Origin: CAYOSF01 sp964406605 | GTDB lineage: Bacteria; Chloroflexota; Dehalococcoidia; DSTF01; RBG-16-68-14 | Assembly (NCBI GenBank): GCA_964406605.1 | Contig: CAYOSF010000026.1 | Span: 1 to 12,816, forward strand | DNA: 12,816 nucleotides | Direction of reading: 5' to 3' | Part shown: in pieces, positions 1 to 7,835 of the stretch | Layout of the letters: every line of letters starts with the position of its first letter | Numbering within the stretch: the first letter of the stretch is position 1 | Position numbers and translations under genes: made by a program | The notes under the pieces: generated by a model | What the model was told of the DNA's origin: nothing | What the model saw: only the letters and a program-made list of their open reading frames with translations | Database searches by the model: none

Positions 1-96
1 GTGTTCGTGGGCGTGTTGGTCGGCGTGTTCGTCGGCGTGTTCGTGGGCGTGGCCGTGGGCGTGTTGGTAGGCGTGCTCGTCGGCGTGTTCGTGGGT
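1..96 (-). repeat. 12-bp tandem repeat encoding PTNT linker units
   Basis: Eight consecutive 12-bp units, of the type gtgttcgtgggc on the plus strand, run from base 1 to base 96. Read on the minus strand in the frame of the surrounding gene, each gives P-T-N-T, with P-T-A-T and P-T-S-T variants. The differences between units are mostly at third codon positions, which indicates selection on the peptide. The array continues beyond the left edge, so the copy number is unknown. Confidence 0.9.
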
Positions 97-1289
97 GTCG
101 GTGGCACGACCGCACCAATTTGAATCTGGTTGTCGCGCGCGCCCACAGGCGCCCCATCGAAGAGCTTATAACTCAAGTGGAACGGCGCGCCGGAGATGCT
201 GCCAGCCCCGCAGCCAGCGGATCCGTCACAGCCCGTGCCCCAACCATCCGGCGGGGAGTTGCCCGGATCCGGGTCGGCGGTCTCCGCAAGGTGGCCCCCG
301 AACCACACCCCAACCACAGTGTTCGCAGACAGCGTCGTGAAACTCAGGCTTATGCGCACGGAGCTGTCACCACAGTTCCTGAGGCAGGTGGTGGCTGGAA
401 CGTGCGTGATGGAGTGCACCGACAGTCCGGTGCAGGGCCCCGGATTGCAACCTACCGTCATCTGTCGCGGCGGGCTGTCGGCCCTCTCGGCATCGCTCAC
501 CTTCTCCGCAGGATGGCCTGAGACGGAAGCCGGGCCAAAGCTATCGGAGGCAACGGTTACCAGCGTGGCCCCGACGTAGAGCGAATCGGAGCTGTCACAG
601 TTGCCGCTGCCCGTCGCGAAAAGAGGCGCCCCTCCGCACGGATCCAGCAACGTGCTTCCCAGAGTCTCTTCGACGTCCGTAAGGAAATCGTACGCATAGA
701 CGCTGCTCTTCGTGAACTCGTATTCGAAGACCATCGTGTGCGCGCCGGCCTTCGGCACCTTGTGGAACAAGCGCTGCGGCACCGAGTCACCCTCGTAATA
801 GACGGAGTTGGTCCCGTTGATGGCTCCAGTCGTCCAGTCACAGTCATCGGCGACCTCGTTGTCGTCCGAGTCGTTCCGGCACTGGCTGAAGTGGATGGCG
901 CCATCAGAGAACGTCGTGGTGGCGAGCGTCACACCCTCAAGGTCTTGGACTTTGACCAGGTACCACCCCTGCGCCGCATTGACCGGCAGTTGGTGGTCGT
1001 AGGAGAAGACACCGCCCGAGAGGATCAGAACCGTATCGACGTCGACGCCTCCGACAGGGTCGATGATTCGGATGGGGAGGCTTTGACCCACGTAGCCCTG
1101 AAAGCCGCAGCCTTCAATGTGAACGATCTCGCCGGGCAGATAGTCCGGCTTGTCCGTAACCAGCAGCGGCGCATACGGGTCCGTTGAGCACGTGGCTTGC
1201 ACGCTGTGGGTACCACCAACCAGTACCGCGACGAGGATGGCGGCAACAACAACGATGGCGCCAAGACCAACAAGAAGACGAGTTGTCAC
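1..1289 (-). CDS. Secreted surface protein with Ig-like N-terminal domain and PTNT-repeat linker (3' end cut by window)
   Basis: 429 codons are visible from a GTG start. A strong GGAGGT Shine-Dalgarno (1296-1301) lies 6 nt upstream of it, which fixes the start. The first ~33 residues are a signal peptide or anchor: TTR, then a long Val/Ile/Leu/Ala core, then a possible cleavage site after VQA. Next comes a segment reading VTDKPDYLPGEIVHIEGCGF, typical of bacterial Ig-like/macroglobulin-like beta domains. A Cys-rich extracellular region follows, then a low-complexity linker of PTNT, PTST and PTAT units that continues past the window edge. In Chloroflexota such linkers usually join an exported domain to a C-terminal anchor; that end is not visible here. 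The product is exported and probably surface-attached. I see no catalytic motif and assign no function. It is transcribed from its own likely promoter and separated by 357 bp from the cohesin-like gene. Confidence 0.85.
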   Translation of the reverse strand, partial: MTTRLLVGLGAIVVVAAILVAVLVGGTHSVQATCSTDPYAPLLVTDKPDYLPGEIVHIEGCGFQGYVGQSLPIRIIDPVGGVDVDTVLILSGGVFSYDHQLPVNAAQGWYLVKVQDLEGVTLATTTFSDGAIHFSQCRNDSDDNEVADDCDWTTGAINGTNSVYYEGDSVPQRLFHKVPKAGAHTMVFEYEFTKSSVYAYDFLTDVEETLGSTLLDPCGGAPLFATGSGNCDSSDSLYVGATLVTVASDSFGPASVSGHPAEKVSDAERADSPPRQMTVGCNPGPCTGLSVHSITHVPATTCLRNCGDSSVRISLSFTTLSANTVVGVWFGGHLAETADPDPGNSPPDGWGTGCDGSAGCGAGSISGAPFHLSYKLFDGAPVGARDNQIQIGAVVPPTPTNTPTSTPTNTPTATPTNTPTNTPTNTPTN

Positions 1290-1377
1290 TCGTCTACCTC
1301 CAACCGGCGGGGCTGATTGCGGCACGGCACCTACCTCAGGCTTCCTGAAGGCAGCGCCAAGCCACCAGTCAACGACC

Positions 1378-1406
1378 ATTCAATCACAGTTCCGACTCGC
1401 TGTCAA
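1378..1406 (-). promoter_or_regulatory. Likely housekeeping-sigma promoter of the secreted PTNT-linker protein
   Basis: On the minus strand there is a perfect -35 hexamer TTGACA (1401-1406), a 17-nt spacer and a -10-like TTGAAT (1378-1383, 4 of 6 matches). The start codon at 1289 would be preceded by a leader of about 80 nt. No experimental support; spacing and the exact -35 are the basis. Confidence 0.5.
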
Positions 1407-1549
1407 CCTTGTTTGCCAAGGCCGCGAGGTCATGAATCAGGCAGATAGGATATCCCCCGAAGAGAGCGTAGACGCTATCCGGCCGGTCTCCCAGCAGGCA
1501 TGAAGGGGACGAGGAAGGACGCCCGGGTAGATCTCGGTGGTAGGTAACG

Positions 1550-1566
1550 GCCCCTTGCGAAGGGGC
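1550..1566 (-). other. Short perfect hairpin downstream of the cohesin-like gene
   Basis: The stem gcccctt (1550-1556) pairs with aaggggc (1560-1566) around loop gcg. It lies about 80 bp past the stop of the cohesin-like gene. It could help end that transcript, but there is no run of T after it, so it is not a canonical intrinsic terminator. Confidence 0.3.
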
Positions 1567-1646
1567 GAGTGTTAGAAGACACCCAGACAGTCCGTAGCGC
1601 CTGGCACGGTGCGCCTCCTACGGGAGGTCAGAGGGGCAGCAAAGAG

Positions 1647-2525
1647 CTACGAAGGCGTATCAGACCCGCCTCGGCGACTCCAGATGAAGCCGCCGACGCC
1701 GCCACCGATGACGAGGACGACCACCACGGCGATAATAGGCCCGACGATCACCCAGGGGATGCCGCCGCCGCCGCTGGCGAGCTCTATGGTGGCGCCTTCC
1801 ACCTGGTGTGGGATCGCCGGCGGCTGGAGGAGGGCGTCAGGGTCGCAGGGATCCGCGTCATCCAGGGCCAGGCTCGTGTTGATCAGGTCCAGCGTGGTGA
1901 CACCGCCGCCCTTGGACTTGAAGAGCACCCGCCCCAGCACGCCAGAGCCCGACGCACCCGGTAGCCCGTCCAGGCAGACGGGAGGGCCGACAGTGACACA
2001 ACTCAGCAGAACCCTTCCGCCCTTGGCACTGGGATCGGGGCAGATCATGCCCTCTCCCCGCTCGCTGGTCGCAAGAAACGCCCCGACGTCGGTGGCGCTG
2101 ACAAGGGTCTCCTCAGCACCACTCTCGCCCTCCAGAGGAGTGGGCGGGGGTGTGGCCTCCTCGGTCAGTTCCCTCTCGACCGGCTCGAGACGCTTGGGGT
2201 CATACTGAATGCTGAGACCAAAGGCAGCCAGGTGCTCTACGTCCTCCACCAGCACCGTCACCTCTATCTCCTCCCCTTTCGGAACCGGTTCGTCGGGGGC
2301 ATCGATCTCGAGTCGGAGGATCGTGCCATCTGGCGCCGCTGGTACTGTCGGCTCAGCACCATCCTCCGGCGTTGCGATGGGAGTGTCCTGGGCGGTCCCC
2401 TCGGGCGTCTCCTGGGCAACAACAGGGGACAGGAACAGAAACGCAGAGACAACAAGGAGAGCGATCAGCCCCAGTAGCTGACCCGTCCACCGCATTCCGC
2501 GGCCCGCCTTATCTAGCCGTCTCAT
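1647..2525 (-). CDS. Membrane-anchored cohesin-fold extracellular protein
   Basis: 292 aa. Residues 1-38 are a signal peptide (basic MRR start, hydrophobic core 17-37, cleavage near VVA-Q). Residues 39-67 are a Thr/Pro/Glu linker. About 68-250 resemble a type I cohesin fold: repeated beta-strand patterns and a strand reading LAAFGLSIQYDPKRLEP, the typical cohesin 'inner beta-sheet' signature, with a Cys-containing insertion (C162, C176, C184, C227). Residues 256-282 are one hydrophobic TM helix followed by WSRR, a stop-transfer signal. Expected topology is extracellular domain out, short tail in. Cohesins bind dockerins in cellulosomes, but single anchored cohesin-like domains are common in bacteria with no cellulosome, and no dockerin is seen here, so the partner is unknown. 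Met11 is an alternative start. The gene begins 45 bp after the ketosynthase stop but has its own -10 element. Confidence 0.85.
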   Translation of the reverse strand: MRRLDKAGRGMRWTGQLLGLIALLVVSAFLFLSPVVAQETPEGTAQDTPIATPEDGAEPTVPAAPDGTILRLEIDAPDEPVPKGEEIEVTVLVEDVEHLAAFGLSIQYDPKRLEPVERELTEEATPPPTPLEGESGAEETLVSATDVGAFLATSERGEGMICPDPSAKGGRVLLSCVTVGPPVCLDGLPGASGSGVLGRVLFKSKGGGVTTLDLINTSLALDDADPCDPDALLQPPAIPHQVEGATIELASGGGGIPWVIVGPIIAVVVVLVIGGGVGGFIWSRRGGSDTPS

Positions 2526-2535
2526 TCAAGTTCAG

Positions 2536-2541
2536 ATTATA
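2536..2541 (-). promoter_or_regulatory. Perfect -10 hexamer immediately upstream of the cohesin-like gene
   Basis: The minus strand reads TATAAT at 2541-2536, only 10 nt before the ATG at 2525. The -35 region is weak (AGGAAA at 17-nt spacing, 3 of 6 matches). Transcription would start about position 2529-2525, giving a leader of 0-4 nt for the first ATG, or about 30 nt for Met11 at 2495. Confidence 0.5.
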
Positions 2542-2570
2542 CAACGCCGAGACGCTTATTTCCTAACAGC

Positions 2571-3830
2571 TCACGACCTTGAATCCGGATCGGGTGACGA
2601 GAGCACGAGCACCACGTTGTTCCCGCCGAAGGCGAACGCGTTGGAAACGAGGTGTCTCAGCTCAACGCCCTCGCGAGCCTCGTTCGGCACGAAGTCGAAG
2701 CCCTCGTATCCAGGCATGGGATGTTCCCAGCCGATAGTAGGAGGCAGGAACCGCTCGCGGAGAGCGAGGGCGCAGATAACGACCTCGGCGGCGCCGCTGG
2801 CGCCCAGAGCGTGACCGAGCATCGCTTTGGTCGAGGAGATTGGGAGCTCTCGAGCTCTGTCGCCGAACACGCTCACGATGGCGGCCATCTCTACGGGGTC
2901 GTTCTGCACGGTGCCGGTGCCATGGGCATTCACGTAGTCGATGTCCTGGGGCGCAAGGCGGGCGGCGTCAAGCGCGCGCCGCAGAGCCAGGGCGGCGCCG
3001 GCACCCTCTTCATCGGGACGAACCACATGGAACGCATCGGCACTGGCGCCGGACCCCGCGACCCGCGCGTAGGGCCGGGCAATGCGCGCGCTTCCGGGCG
3101 GACCCGGCCCCCGTTCCTGGCCGCCGGAGCTCAAGGCGACCCGCCCCTCGCTCTCCAGCACCACGAAGGCGGCCATCTCCGCAAGCTGGATGCCATCACG
3201 CTCGGCATCGAAAGGACGAGGACCGGTCGGAGACACGGCCCGCAGCGCTTCGAACCCAGACATCACCATGCGGTTTAGCACTTCGACACCCCCGGCCAGC
3301 GCAAGGTCGGCACGACCGTCTCGGATGAGATCGGCGGCGACGGCGATGGCCTGGGCCCCGGCGGCACAGGCGTTGATGAAGGTGAGCTGCCGGCCGCGGA
3401 GACCGAGACGGCCGGCCAGCTTGCTTGTTACCGAGTTCGGGGGCTGCATGGGATCCGGGTGGTCCAGCGGCAGCGCCGCCTCGGGCGGCGCCATGGTGGT
3501 CTCCATCGCACGCATCTCGCCCGCACCCGAGCCGAGAGCCAGCGTGGTGTCCTCGGGCAATGACCCAGGTTCGAGGCCGGCGTCCGCCACCGCCTCCCGG
3601 CACGCCCGCAGCGCAAACGCGAGACAGCGCCCCTCATTCAGAGGGGTGCCAGCATCCACCACCGCATCGTCAACCTCGCCGCCGCGGCCGATGCGGAACT
3701 CGGAGGCATCCAGGCCCCGTAGCCGGTCCAGGCCGGAGCGCCCGGCGCGTAGCGCTTCCAAGAAGGCCTCCTTGCCCACCCCAATGGGCGAGACGATGCC
3801 CAGGCCTGTTATGTACACATCACGGGTCAT
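2571..3830 (-). CDS. Beta-ketoacyl-ACP synthase, FabF/KS-alpha type (catalytically intact)
   Basis: 419 aa, normal length for FabF-type condensing enzymes. It catalyses decarboxylative Claisen condensation of an acyl chain held on an active-site Cys with malonyl-ACP in the cytoplasm. The complete thiolase-fold triad is visible: nucleophile C155 in NACAAGAQA, H303 in NAHGTGT, and H340 in the KAMLGHALGASGAAE motif, with the conserved K335. The C-terminal NAFAFGGNN motif is present at about 397-405. A Gly/Pro/Arg-rich insertion sits at about 228-252. Its ATG overlaps the upstream KS-like gene by 4 bp (ATGA at 3830-3827), so the two are probably translated in a coupled, equimolar way and likely form a heterodimer. 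It could be an ordinary fabF, but the ACP plus degenerate-KS partner points to a type II PKS or aryl-polyene-like minimal system. The product is unknown. Confidence 0.93.
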   Translation of the reverse strand: MTRDVYITGLGIVSPIGVGKEAFLEALRAGRSGLDRLRGLDASEFRIGRGGEVDDAVVDAGTPLNEGRCLAFALRACREAVADAGLEPGSLPEDTTLALGSGAGEMRAMETTMAPPEAALPLDHPDPMQPPNSVTSKLAGRLGLRGRQLTFINACAAGAQAIAVAADLIRDGRADLALAGGVEVLNRMVMSGFEALRAVSPTGPRPFDAERDGIQLAEMAAFVVLESEGRVALSSGGQERGPGPPGSARIARPYARVAGSGASADAFHVVRPDEEGAGAALALRRALDAARLAPQDIDYVNAHGTGTVQNDPVEMAAIVSVFGDRARELPISSTKAMLGHALGASGAAEVVICALALRERFLPPTIGWEHPMPGYEGFDFVPNEAREGVELRHLVSNAFAFGGNNVVLVLSSPDPDSRS

Positions 3831-4930
3831 GAGGATGACACCCTCACCAGCAAGCTTGTGGCGGCTCCTCCCATCTCGAATGCGTTGACCAGCACCGCGG
3901 CCGGGTCGGCATCCGCGCAGGGGTCGGCCAGGGCCGAGAGCACGCCCAGCCCAGCGCTCGCGCCCAGAGCCTCACCAAGAAGGCGCTTCGGCCGGAGCAA
4001 CGAAAGCGAGGAGGTCCGCTCCCCGAAGACCGCCTGCACCGCAGCCAGCTCCCCCGGCTCAGAGGCATCGTCGGCCGCAGCGAGGGCCACCGAGTGCACG
4101 GCTCCAGGCTCCAGTGCAGCATCCGCGAGGGCGGCGCGCATGGCGAACGCAAATGCGCGGCCCTCCGCATCCGCGCTCCAGGGCAGAGCAACCTCCTGCG
4201 GCTCCGATGCCGCCCCGGCGCCCAGCAACTCCCCCAGAACCGCCGCTCCACGCTCTTCCGCGCGCTCACGCGTCTCCAGGACCAAGAAGGCCGCGCCCTG
4301 CGCCAGGAGCTGTCTCTCGCTTTCTGAGCGCTCCACGAGCGTGCGATAGTAGCGGAGACACTTCGGCGACTGGTACTCTCCGCCACCGGCGACAACCGTT
4401 CGCTCCCTGCCGTCGCGCACCCAGTCCAGCGCCAGCTCGAACGGGCTGCTGCCGCCGAGCACAGCCGTGCTCCCACGCAATCGAAACGCGATTCCCACGC
4501 GGCTTGCCGGCATGCTGAGCAACGTATCGACGAACTGGGCGGGGCGCGAGGCTCTGGGTCCTCTGTCCCGCAGCCGCTCCAGATACGCCTCCACCGCCCC
4601 CGACGGCCCGAGGGCCGTGCTCATCACCAGCCCGACATCGTCCAGGGGATCGCCATCGGAGGCGATGCCGGCCTCGGCGAGCGCCTGACGGACGGCAGCC
4701 GTGGCCAGGGCGGTGAGAGGCTCAGGACCACGACCCGATCCGGCATGCTCCACAGCCTCCGGCTCAGAGAGGAGGCAGCATCGAACGGGATCGTCCGTCT
4801 GCGCGCCCGGGAAGGCGCCGACTCGGGGAGCCGCCTGAGCCCGCACCGCCCGCGCGAACGACTCCCAGTCGCAGCCCAGAGGCGAGAAGACGCCCCTGCC
4901 GGTAATGACCGCCCCGCCCGCGGAGCTCAT
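3827..4930 (-). CDS. Ketosynthase-like protein without catalytic residues (chain-length-factor/KS-beta-like)
   Basis: 367 aa, shorter than the intact partner. It has the same fold signature: N-terminal AVITGRGVFSPLG, central RDGRERTVVAGGGE, LLGEALGAS and C-terminal NAFEMGGAATSLLV. Aligning by eye to the neighbouring ketosynthase, the nucleophilic Cys is replaced by Val157 (TAVLGGSS) after a 5-residue deletion. The first His falls in an Ala run near 284-286, and the second His is Glu320. The Lys is kept (K315). Loss of Cys-His-His with the fold retained is the hallmark of KS-beta/chain-length-factor subunits, which pair with a catalytic KS and shape the chain cavity. Classical CLFs have Gln for Cys; Val here is different. 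It overlaps the ACP gene (ATGA, 4930-4927) and the KS gene by 4 bp each. A pseudo-enzyme of other function is possible. Fold is sure; CLF role is inferred. Confidence 0.82.
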   Translation of the reverse strand: MSSAGGAVITGRGVFSPLGCDWESFARAVRAQAAPRVGAFPGAQTDDPVRCCLLSEPEAVEHAGSGRGPEPLTALATAAVRQALAEAGIASDGDPLDDVGLVMSTALGPSGAVEAYLERLRDRGPRASRPAQFVDTLLSMPASRVGIAFRLRGSTAVLGGSSPFELALDWVRDGRERTVVAGGGEYQSPKCLRYYRTLVERSESERQLLAQGAAFLVLETRERAEERGAAVLGELLGAGAASEPQEVALPWSADAEGRAFAFAMRAALADAALEPGAVHSVALAAADDASEPGELAAVQAVFGERTSSLSLLRPKRLLGEALGASAGLGVLSALADPCADADPAAVLVNAFEMGGAATSLLVRVSSS

Positions 4931-5235
4931 TCGGGACCGCCGCGCTGTTCCAGCAGCAGCCGTTCGAGGAGCGCCATCACCTCGCGGACGGTTCGCAGGT
5001 CCGCCGGGTCGATCTCGGTCGGCATCACGACGTCGAACACCTCTTCCAACTCCGTCGCTATCTCCACCGCATCCAGCGAGTCGAGGCCCAGGGACTCCTC
5101 CGCCTCGTCCATGCTGTAGAGGGGGAAGTCGCTATCGATCTGCTGCCAGTCGAGCGGATGCTCACGCGGCGAGCGCATGTAGACCGCCGCGATGACTTCT
5201 TTCACCCGCTGTTCGCTGAGAGCGCGATCCGGCAC
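4927..5235 (-). CDS. Acyl carrier protein
   Basis: 102 aa, GTG start with a weak GAGGG about 9 nt upstream. The motif LGLDSLDAVEIA contains Ser53, the site for 4'-phosphopantetheine, at the start of helix II. It is followed by an acidic amphipathic helix (TELEEVFDV) and helix III/IV (LRTVREVMALLERLL), the standard ACP four-helix pattern. The N-terminal half (about 10-45) is slightly longer than in housekeeping AcpP. It carries growing acyl or polyketide chains as thioesters. As the first gene of the ACP, KS-like, KS cassette, its stop is embedded in the start of the next gene. It likely serves the neighbouring ketosynthase pair rather than general fatty-acid synthesis. No phosphopantetheinyl transferase is visible in the window. 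Confidence 0.92.
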   Translation of the reverse strand: MPDRALSEQRVKEVIAAVYMRSPREHPLDWQQIDSDFPLYSMDEAEESLGLDSLDAVEIATELEEVFDVVMPTEIDPADLRTVREVMALLERLLLEQRGGPE

Positions 5236-5309
5236 AGACAGGCCCTCGTCCTGGTGGTGCTACGCACATCACGTTAGCAAATGAGCGTGGCTGGCGGGAG
5301 GTAGGCGAG

Positions 5310-5338
5310 CCCGGCCCATGGGTCGCGTACGCCCGGCC
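5310..5338. repeat. Pair of 8-bp direct repeats in the nrdJ-ACP gap
   Basis: GCCCGGCC occurs at 5310-5317 and again at 5331-5338, offset by 21 bp, about two helical turns. They lie between the end of the second nrdJ and the ACP gene. A direct-repeat operator is possible, but in DNA this GC-rich chance is a serious alternative. Confidence 0.25.
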
Positions 5339-5348
5339 TGTGCCGGAA

Positions 5349-7829
5349 TCAGCCGCACTTGGTGTAGCCGCAGGCTCGGCAGGTCAGGCATCCCTCAGCG
5401 AAGATGAGGACGGTTCCACACTCCGGACAGGCCAGGCCGGTGCTGATATCCTCCGCCGTCGCTGCGGAAGCGGCGCGGCGCTTGCCCGCCCGGCCGCGCT
5501 TCCCAGATCCGCGTCCCTTCCCCTTCTGAGGCGCCTCCTCCCGTGTGACGAAGCGTGCCTCCAGCCAGCGGAAGATGTAGTCGACCAACGAGCTGGCCTG
5601 GGGCAGCTCCGGGTTGTCGGTGAAGCCGGCCGGCTCGAAATGAACGCCGCGGAACTTGCGCACCAGGTCCTCCAGAGGGACCCCGTACTGCAGGGCCAGC
5701 GAGATGAGCACCGCTACCGAGTCCATCAGACCGCGGATGGTGGAGCCCTCTTTGGAGATGGTGATGAACACCTCGCCCGGCTTGCCGTCTTCGAACAGGC
5801 CGACGGTGATGTAACCTTCCTGCTCTCCCACGCGGAACTTGTGTGTGACGGCGGGGCGTTCGTCCGGCAGGCGACGGCGGTAGGGGCCTTGGGCCCGCTT
5901 CGCGCCGGCGGACGACTCGTCGCTCAGCGCCTCCTCCGCCGCCTCGGCTTCCGCCTGCTCCGGCCCCCGCGCCGTGGCGTGTGAGAGCACCTGGAGCGCC
6001 CGCGATTGATCGCGGTAGATGGTGATCCCCTTACACCCTTCCTGATAGGCGAGCAGATAGGCCCGCTCCACCTCCTCCACCGTCGCGGAGGAGCGGAAGT
6101 TGATCGTCTTGCTGACGGCGTTGTCGGTGTGGCGCTGGAAGGCGGCCTGCATGCGAACGTGCCACTTCGGGTCGATATCGTGGGAGGTCACGAAGACGCG
6201 TCGCACCCACTCCGGTATGTCGTCTCGGTCCCTAATGCTCCCGCCCCTGGCCAGCTCCTGGATCAGCTCGGCCGAATGGAAGCCCTCGGCCCTGGCGACC
6301 GCCTCGAACGCACGGTTCACCTCGGGTAGCTGAGTCACTTTGTCCGGCTCGTCAGGTTCAAGGTGGTGCTGGCGCAGGAAGGCAAGAGAGAAGAGCGGCT
6401 CAATGCCGCCGCAGCAGTCCGCAATGATACTCAGTGTTCCGGTGGGAGCGATAGTCGTCCTCGTGGCGTTGCGGAGGCGCCCCGACGCGCGCCCGCCGCG
6501 CCTGCCGTCCGTCGCGGGATCGTAGATGCTGCCCTCCCAGGCAGGGAAGACGCCGCGTTCGCCGGCAAGCGCCTCGGAGGCGCGGTCGGCATGCTCTTGG
6601 ATGAACGCCATCATGCGCCCTGCCAGGTCCACCGCCTCGTCCGAATCATAGGGGATGCCCAGCGCCAGCAGCATGTCCGCCCACCCCATCACGCCCAGCC
6701 CGATCTTTCGGGTGCGCTTTGTCGCCTCGTCGATCTCAGGGATCGGATAGAGGTTCTGATCGATCACGTCGTCGAGAAACCGGACGCAGTCGGGAATAGC
6801 CGCGGCCAGCCCGTCCCAGTCCACCTCCCAGCCGGAGCTGATAGCAGGATGTCCCGGACCGTCCCGGCGGGAGCTGCGCCGGTCTGCGGCTCTGCTACCC
6901 CCGGCCTTATCCCCGGCAGGCCTCACGAATCTCGCCAGGTTGAGCGAGCCCAGATTGCAGGATTCGTAGGGCAGGAGCGGCTGCTCGCCGCAGGGATTCG
7001 TCGCTTCTATCTGGCCCAGGTGGGGGGTCGGGTTGTCGTGGTTGATGCGGTCCAAGAACACGAGGCCAGGGTCGCCGTTCCTCCACGCGTTCCTCACGAT
7101 CCGGCCGAAGATGTCGCGGGCGCTGCGGCGGCCGGCGGCCCTGCCGGTGCGCGGGTGGACCAGCTCATACTCTCGGTCTTCCTCAACGGCCTTCATGAAG
7201 GCGGCGTCCACCGCCACGGAGAGGTTGAAGTTCTGCATGGCGACCATGTCCGCCTTCGCATCGATGAAGGCCTCGATGTCGGGGTGGTAGACGGTGAGGA
7301 TGGCCATGTTCGCGCCGCGCCGCGTGCCGCCCTGCTTGATGGCCTCGGTGGCGGCGTCGAAGACGCGCATGAAAGAGACGGGGCCAGAGGCGATGCCGCC
7401 GGTCGCGCGCACCCGGGCGCCTTCCGGCCTCAGGCGGCTGAAGGCGAACCCGGTGCCGCCGCCCGATTTGTGGATGAGTGCTGTGTGCTTGAGGGCGTCG
7501 AAGATGCCCTCCATCGAATCGTCGACCGGCAAGACGAAGCAGGCAGCGAGCTGTTGGAGGGGACGGCCCGCGTTGCCCAGCGTGGGGGAGTTGGGCAGGA
7601 AGCGGAAGGAGGTCATGAGCGCGTAGAAGCGCTCCTCCAGGGCCGCGATCCTCCGCGGCGAGGCCCCATACCGCTCCTCGGCGAGCGCGATGTTGTGCGC
7701 TACGCGCCGAAAGAGTTGCTCCGGCGTCTCGCTGACGCGGCCGGTCGCATCCTTTCCCAGATAGCGTCGCTCCAGGACGGTGCGGGCGTTGGGCGTCAGC
7801 TCTATCTGCTTCTCACGAGTACGGGCCGT
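5349..7829 (-). CDS. nrdJ: Adenosylcobalamin-dependent ribonucleotide reductase (class II), shorter form with TSCPD and Cys-rich tail
   Basis: Reduces ribonucleotides to deoxyribonucleotides with a thiyl radical generated from AdoCbl. About 826 aa if it starts at ACG (7829), which sits 6 nt after a perfect AGGAGG (7836-7841). The first ATG (7616) is residue 72 and lies inside conserved sequence (LTPNARTVLERRYLG upstream), so it is not the start. Visible motifs, numbered from ACG: FLPNSPTLGNAG, first redox Cys C97 (LAACFVLP), N278-P-C280-G-E282 (radical Cys and Glu), C291 (ESCNLGS), and the APTGT loop. A basic insertion lies at about 303-336. The C-terminus has a TSCPD domain (from THKFRVGEQ) and a CPEC...CRACGYTKCG zinc-ribbon/redox tail. 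No ATP-cone is seen. It lies 406 bp downstream of a different nrdJ. The family call is secure; the start is not. Confidence 0.95.
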   Translation of the reverse strand, partial: TARTREKQIELTPNARTVLERRYLGKDATGRVSETPEQLFRRVAHNIALAEERYGASPRRIAALEERFYALMTSFRFLPNSPTLGNAGRPLQQLAACFVLPVDDSMEGIFDALKHTALIHKSGGGTGFAFSRLRPEGARVRATGGIASGPVSFMRVFDAATEAIKQGGTRRGANMAILTVYHPDIEAFIDAKADMVAMQNFNLSVAVDAAFMKAVEEDREYELVHPRTGRAAGRRSARDIFGRIVRNAWRNGDPGLVFLDRINHDNPTPHLGQIEATNPCGEQPLLPYESCNLGSLNLARFVRPAGDKAGGSRAADRRSSRRDGPGHPAISSGWEVDWDGLAAAIPDCVRFLDDVIDQNLYPIPEIDEATKRTRKIGLGVMGWADMLLALGIPYDSDEAVDLAGRMMAFIQEHADRASEALAGERGVFPAWEGSIYDPATDGRRGGRASGRLRNATRTTIAPTGTLSIIADCCGGIEPLFSLAFLRQHHLEPDEPDKVTQLPEVNRAFEAVARAEGFHSAELIQELARGGSIRDRDDIPEWVRRVFVTSHDIDPKWHVRMQAAFQRHTDNAVSKTINFRSSATVEEVERAYLLAYQEGCKGITIYRDQSRALQVLSHATARGPEQAEAEAAEEALSDESSAGAKRAQGPYRRRLPDERPAVTHKFRVGEQEGYITVGLFEDGKPGEVFITISKEGSTIRGLMDSVAVLISLALQYGVPLEDLVRKFRGVHFEPAGFTDNPELPQASSLVDYIFRWLEARFVTREEAPQKGKGRGSGKRGRAGKRRAASAATAEDISTGLACPECGTVLIFAEGCLTCRACGYTKCG

Positions 7830-7835
7830 GGTACG

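Larger units (their letters stand above)
1290..1646. other. Intergenic region without a gene; promoter, small hairpins
   Basis: I find no convincing coding sequence here. It holds the promoter for the left gene and several short inverted repeats. The clearest is a 7-bp perfect stem with a 3-nt loop at 1550-1566. Others are cctcc/ggagg at 1614-1627, and ggata (1448-1452) pairing with tatcc (1476-1480) around an inner gcg/cgc hairpin at 1466-1475. None is followed by a T tract on either strand. They are only weak candidates for 3'-end or leader structures. Confidence 0.5.

Noticed and set aside
1501..1570. Cyclic-di-GMP riboswitch-like ggtaggtaacgg stretch
   Set aside because: Only a short resemblance; the other conserved blocks of that RNA class are missing, and no plus-strand gene follows.
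3082..3888. Plus-strand open frame of 268 codons antisense to the ketosynthase
   Set aside because: Ser/Ala/Arg/Pro-rich shadow of a gene with a complete catalytic triad on the other strand.
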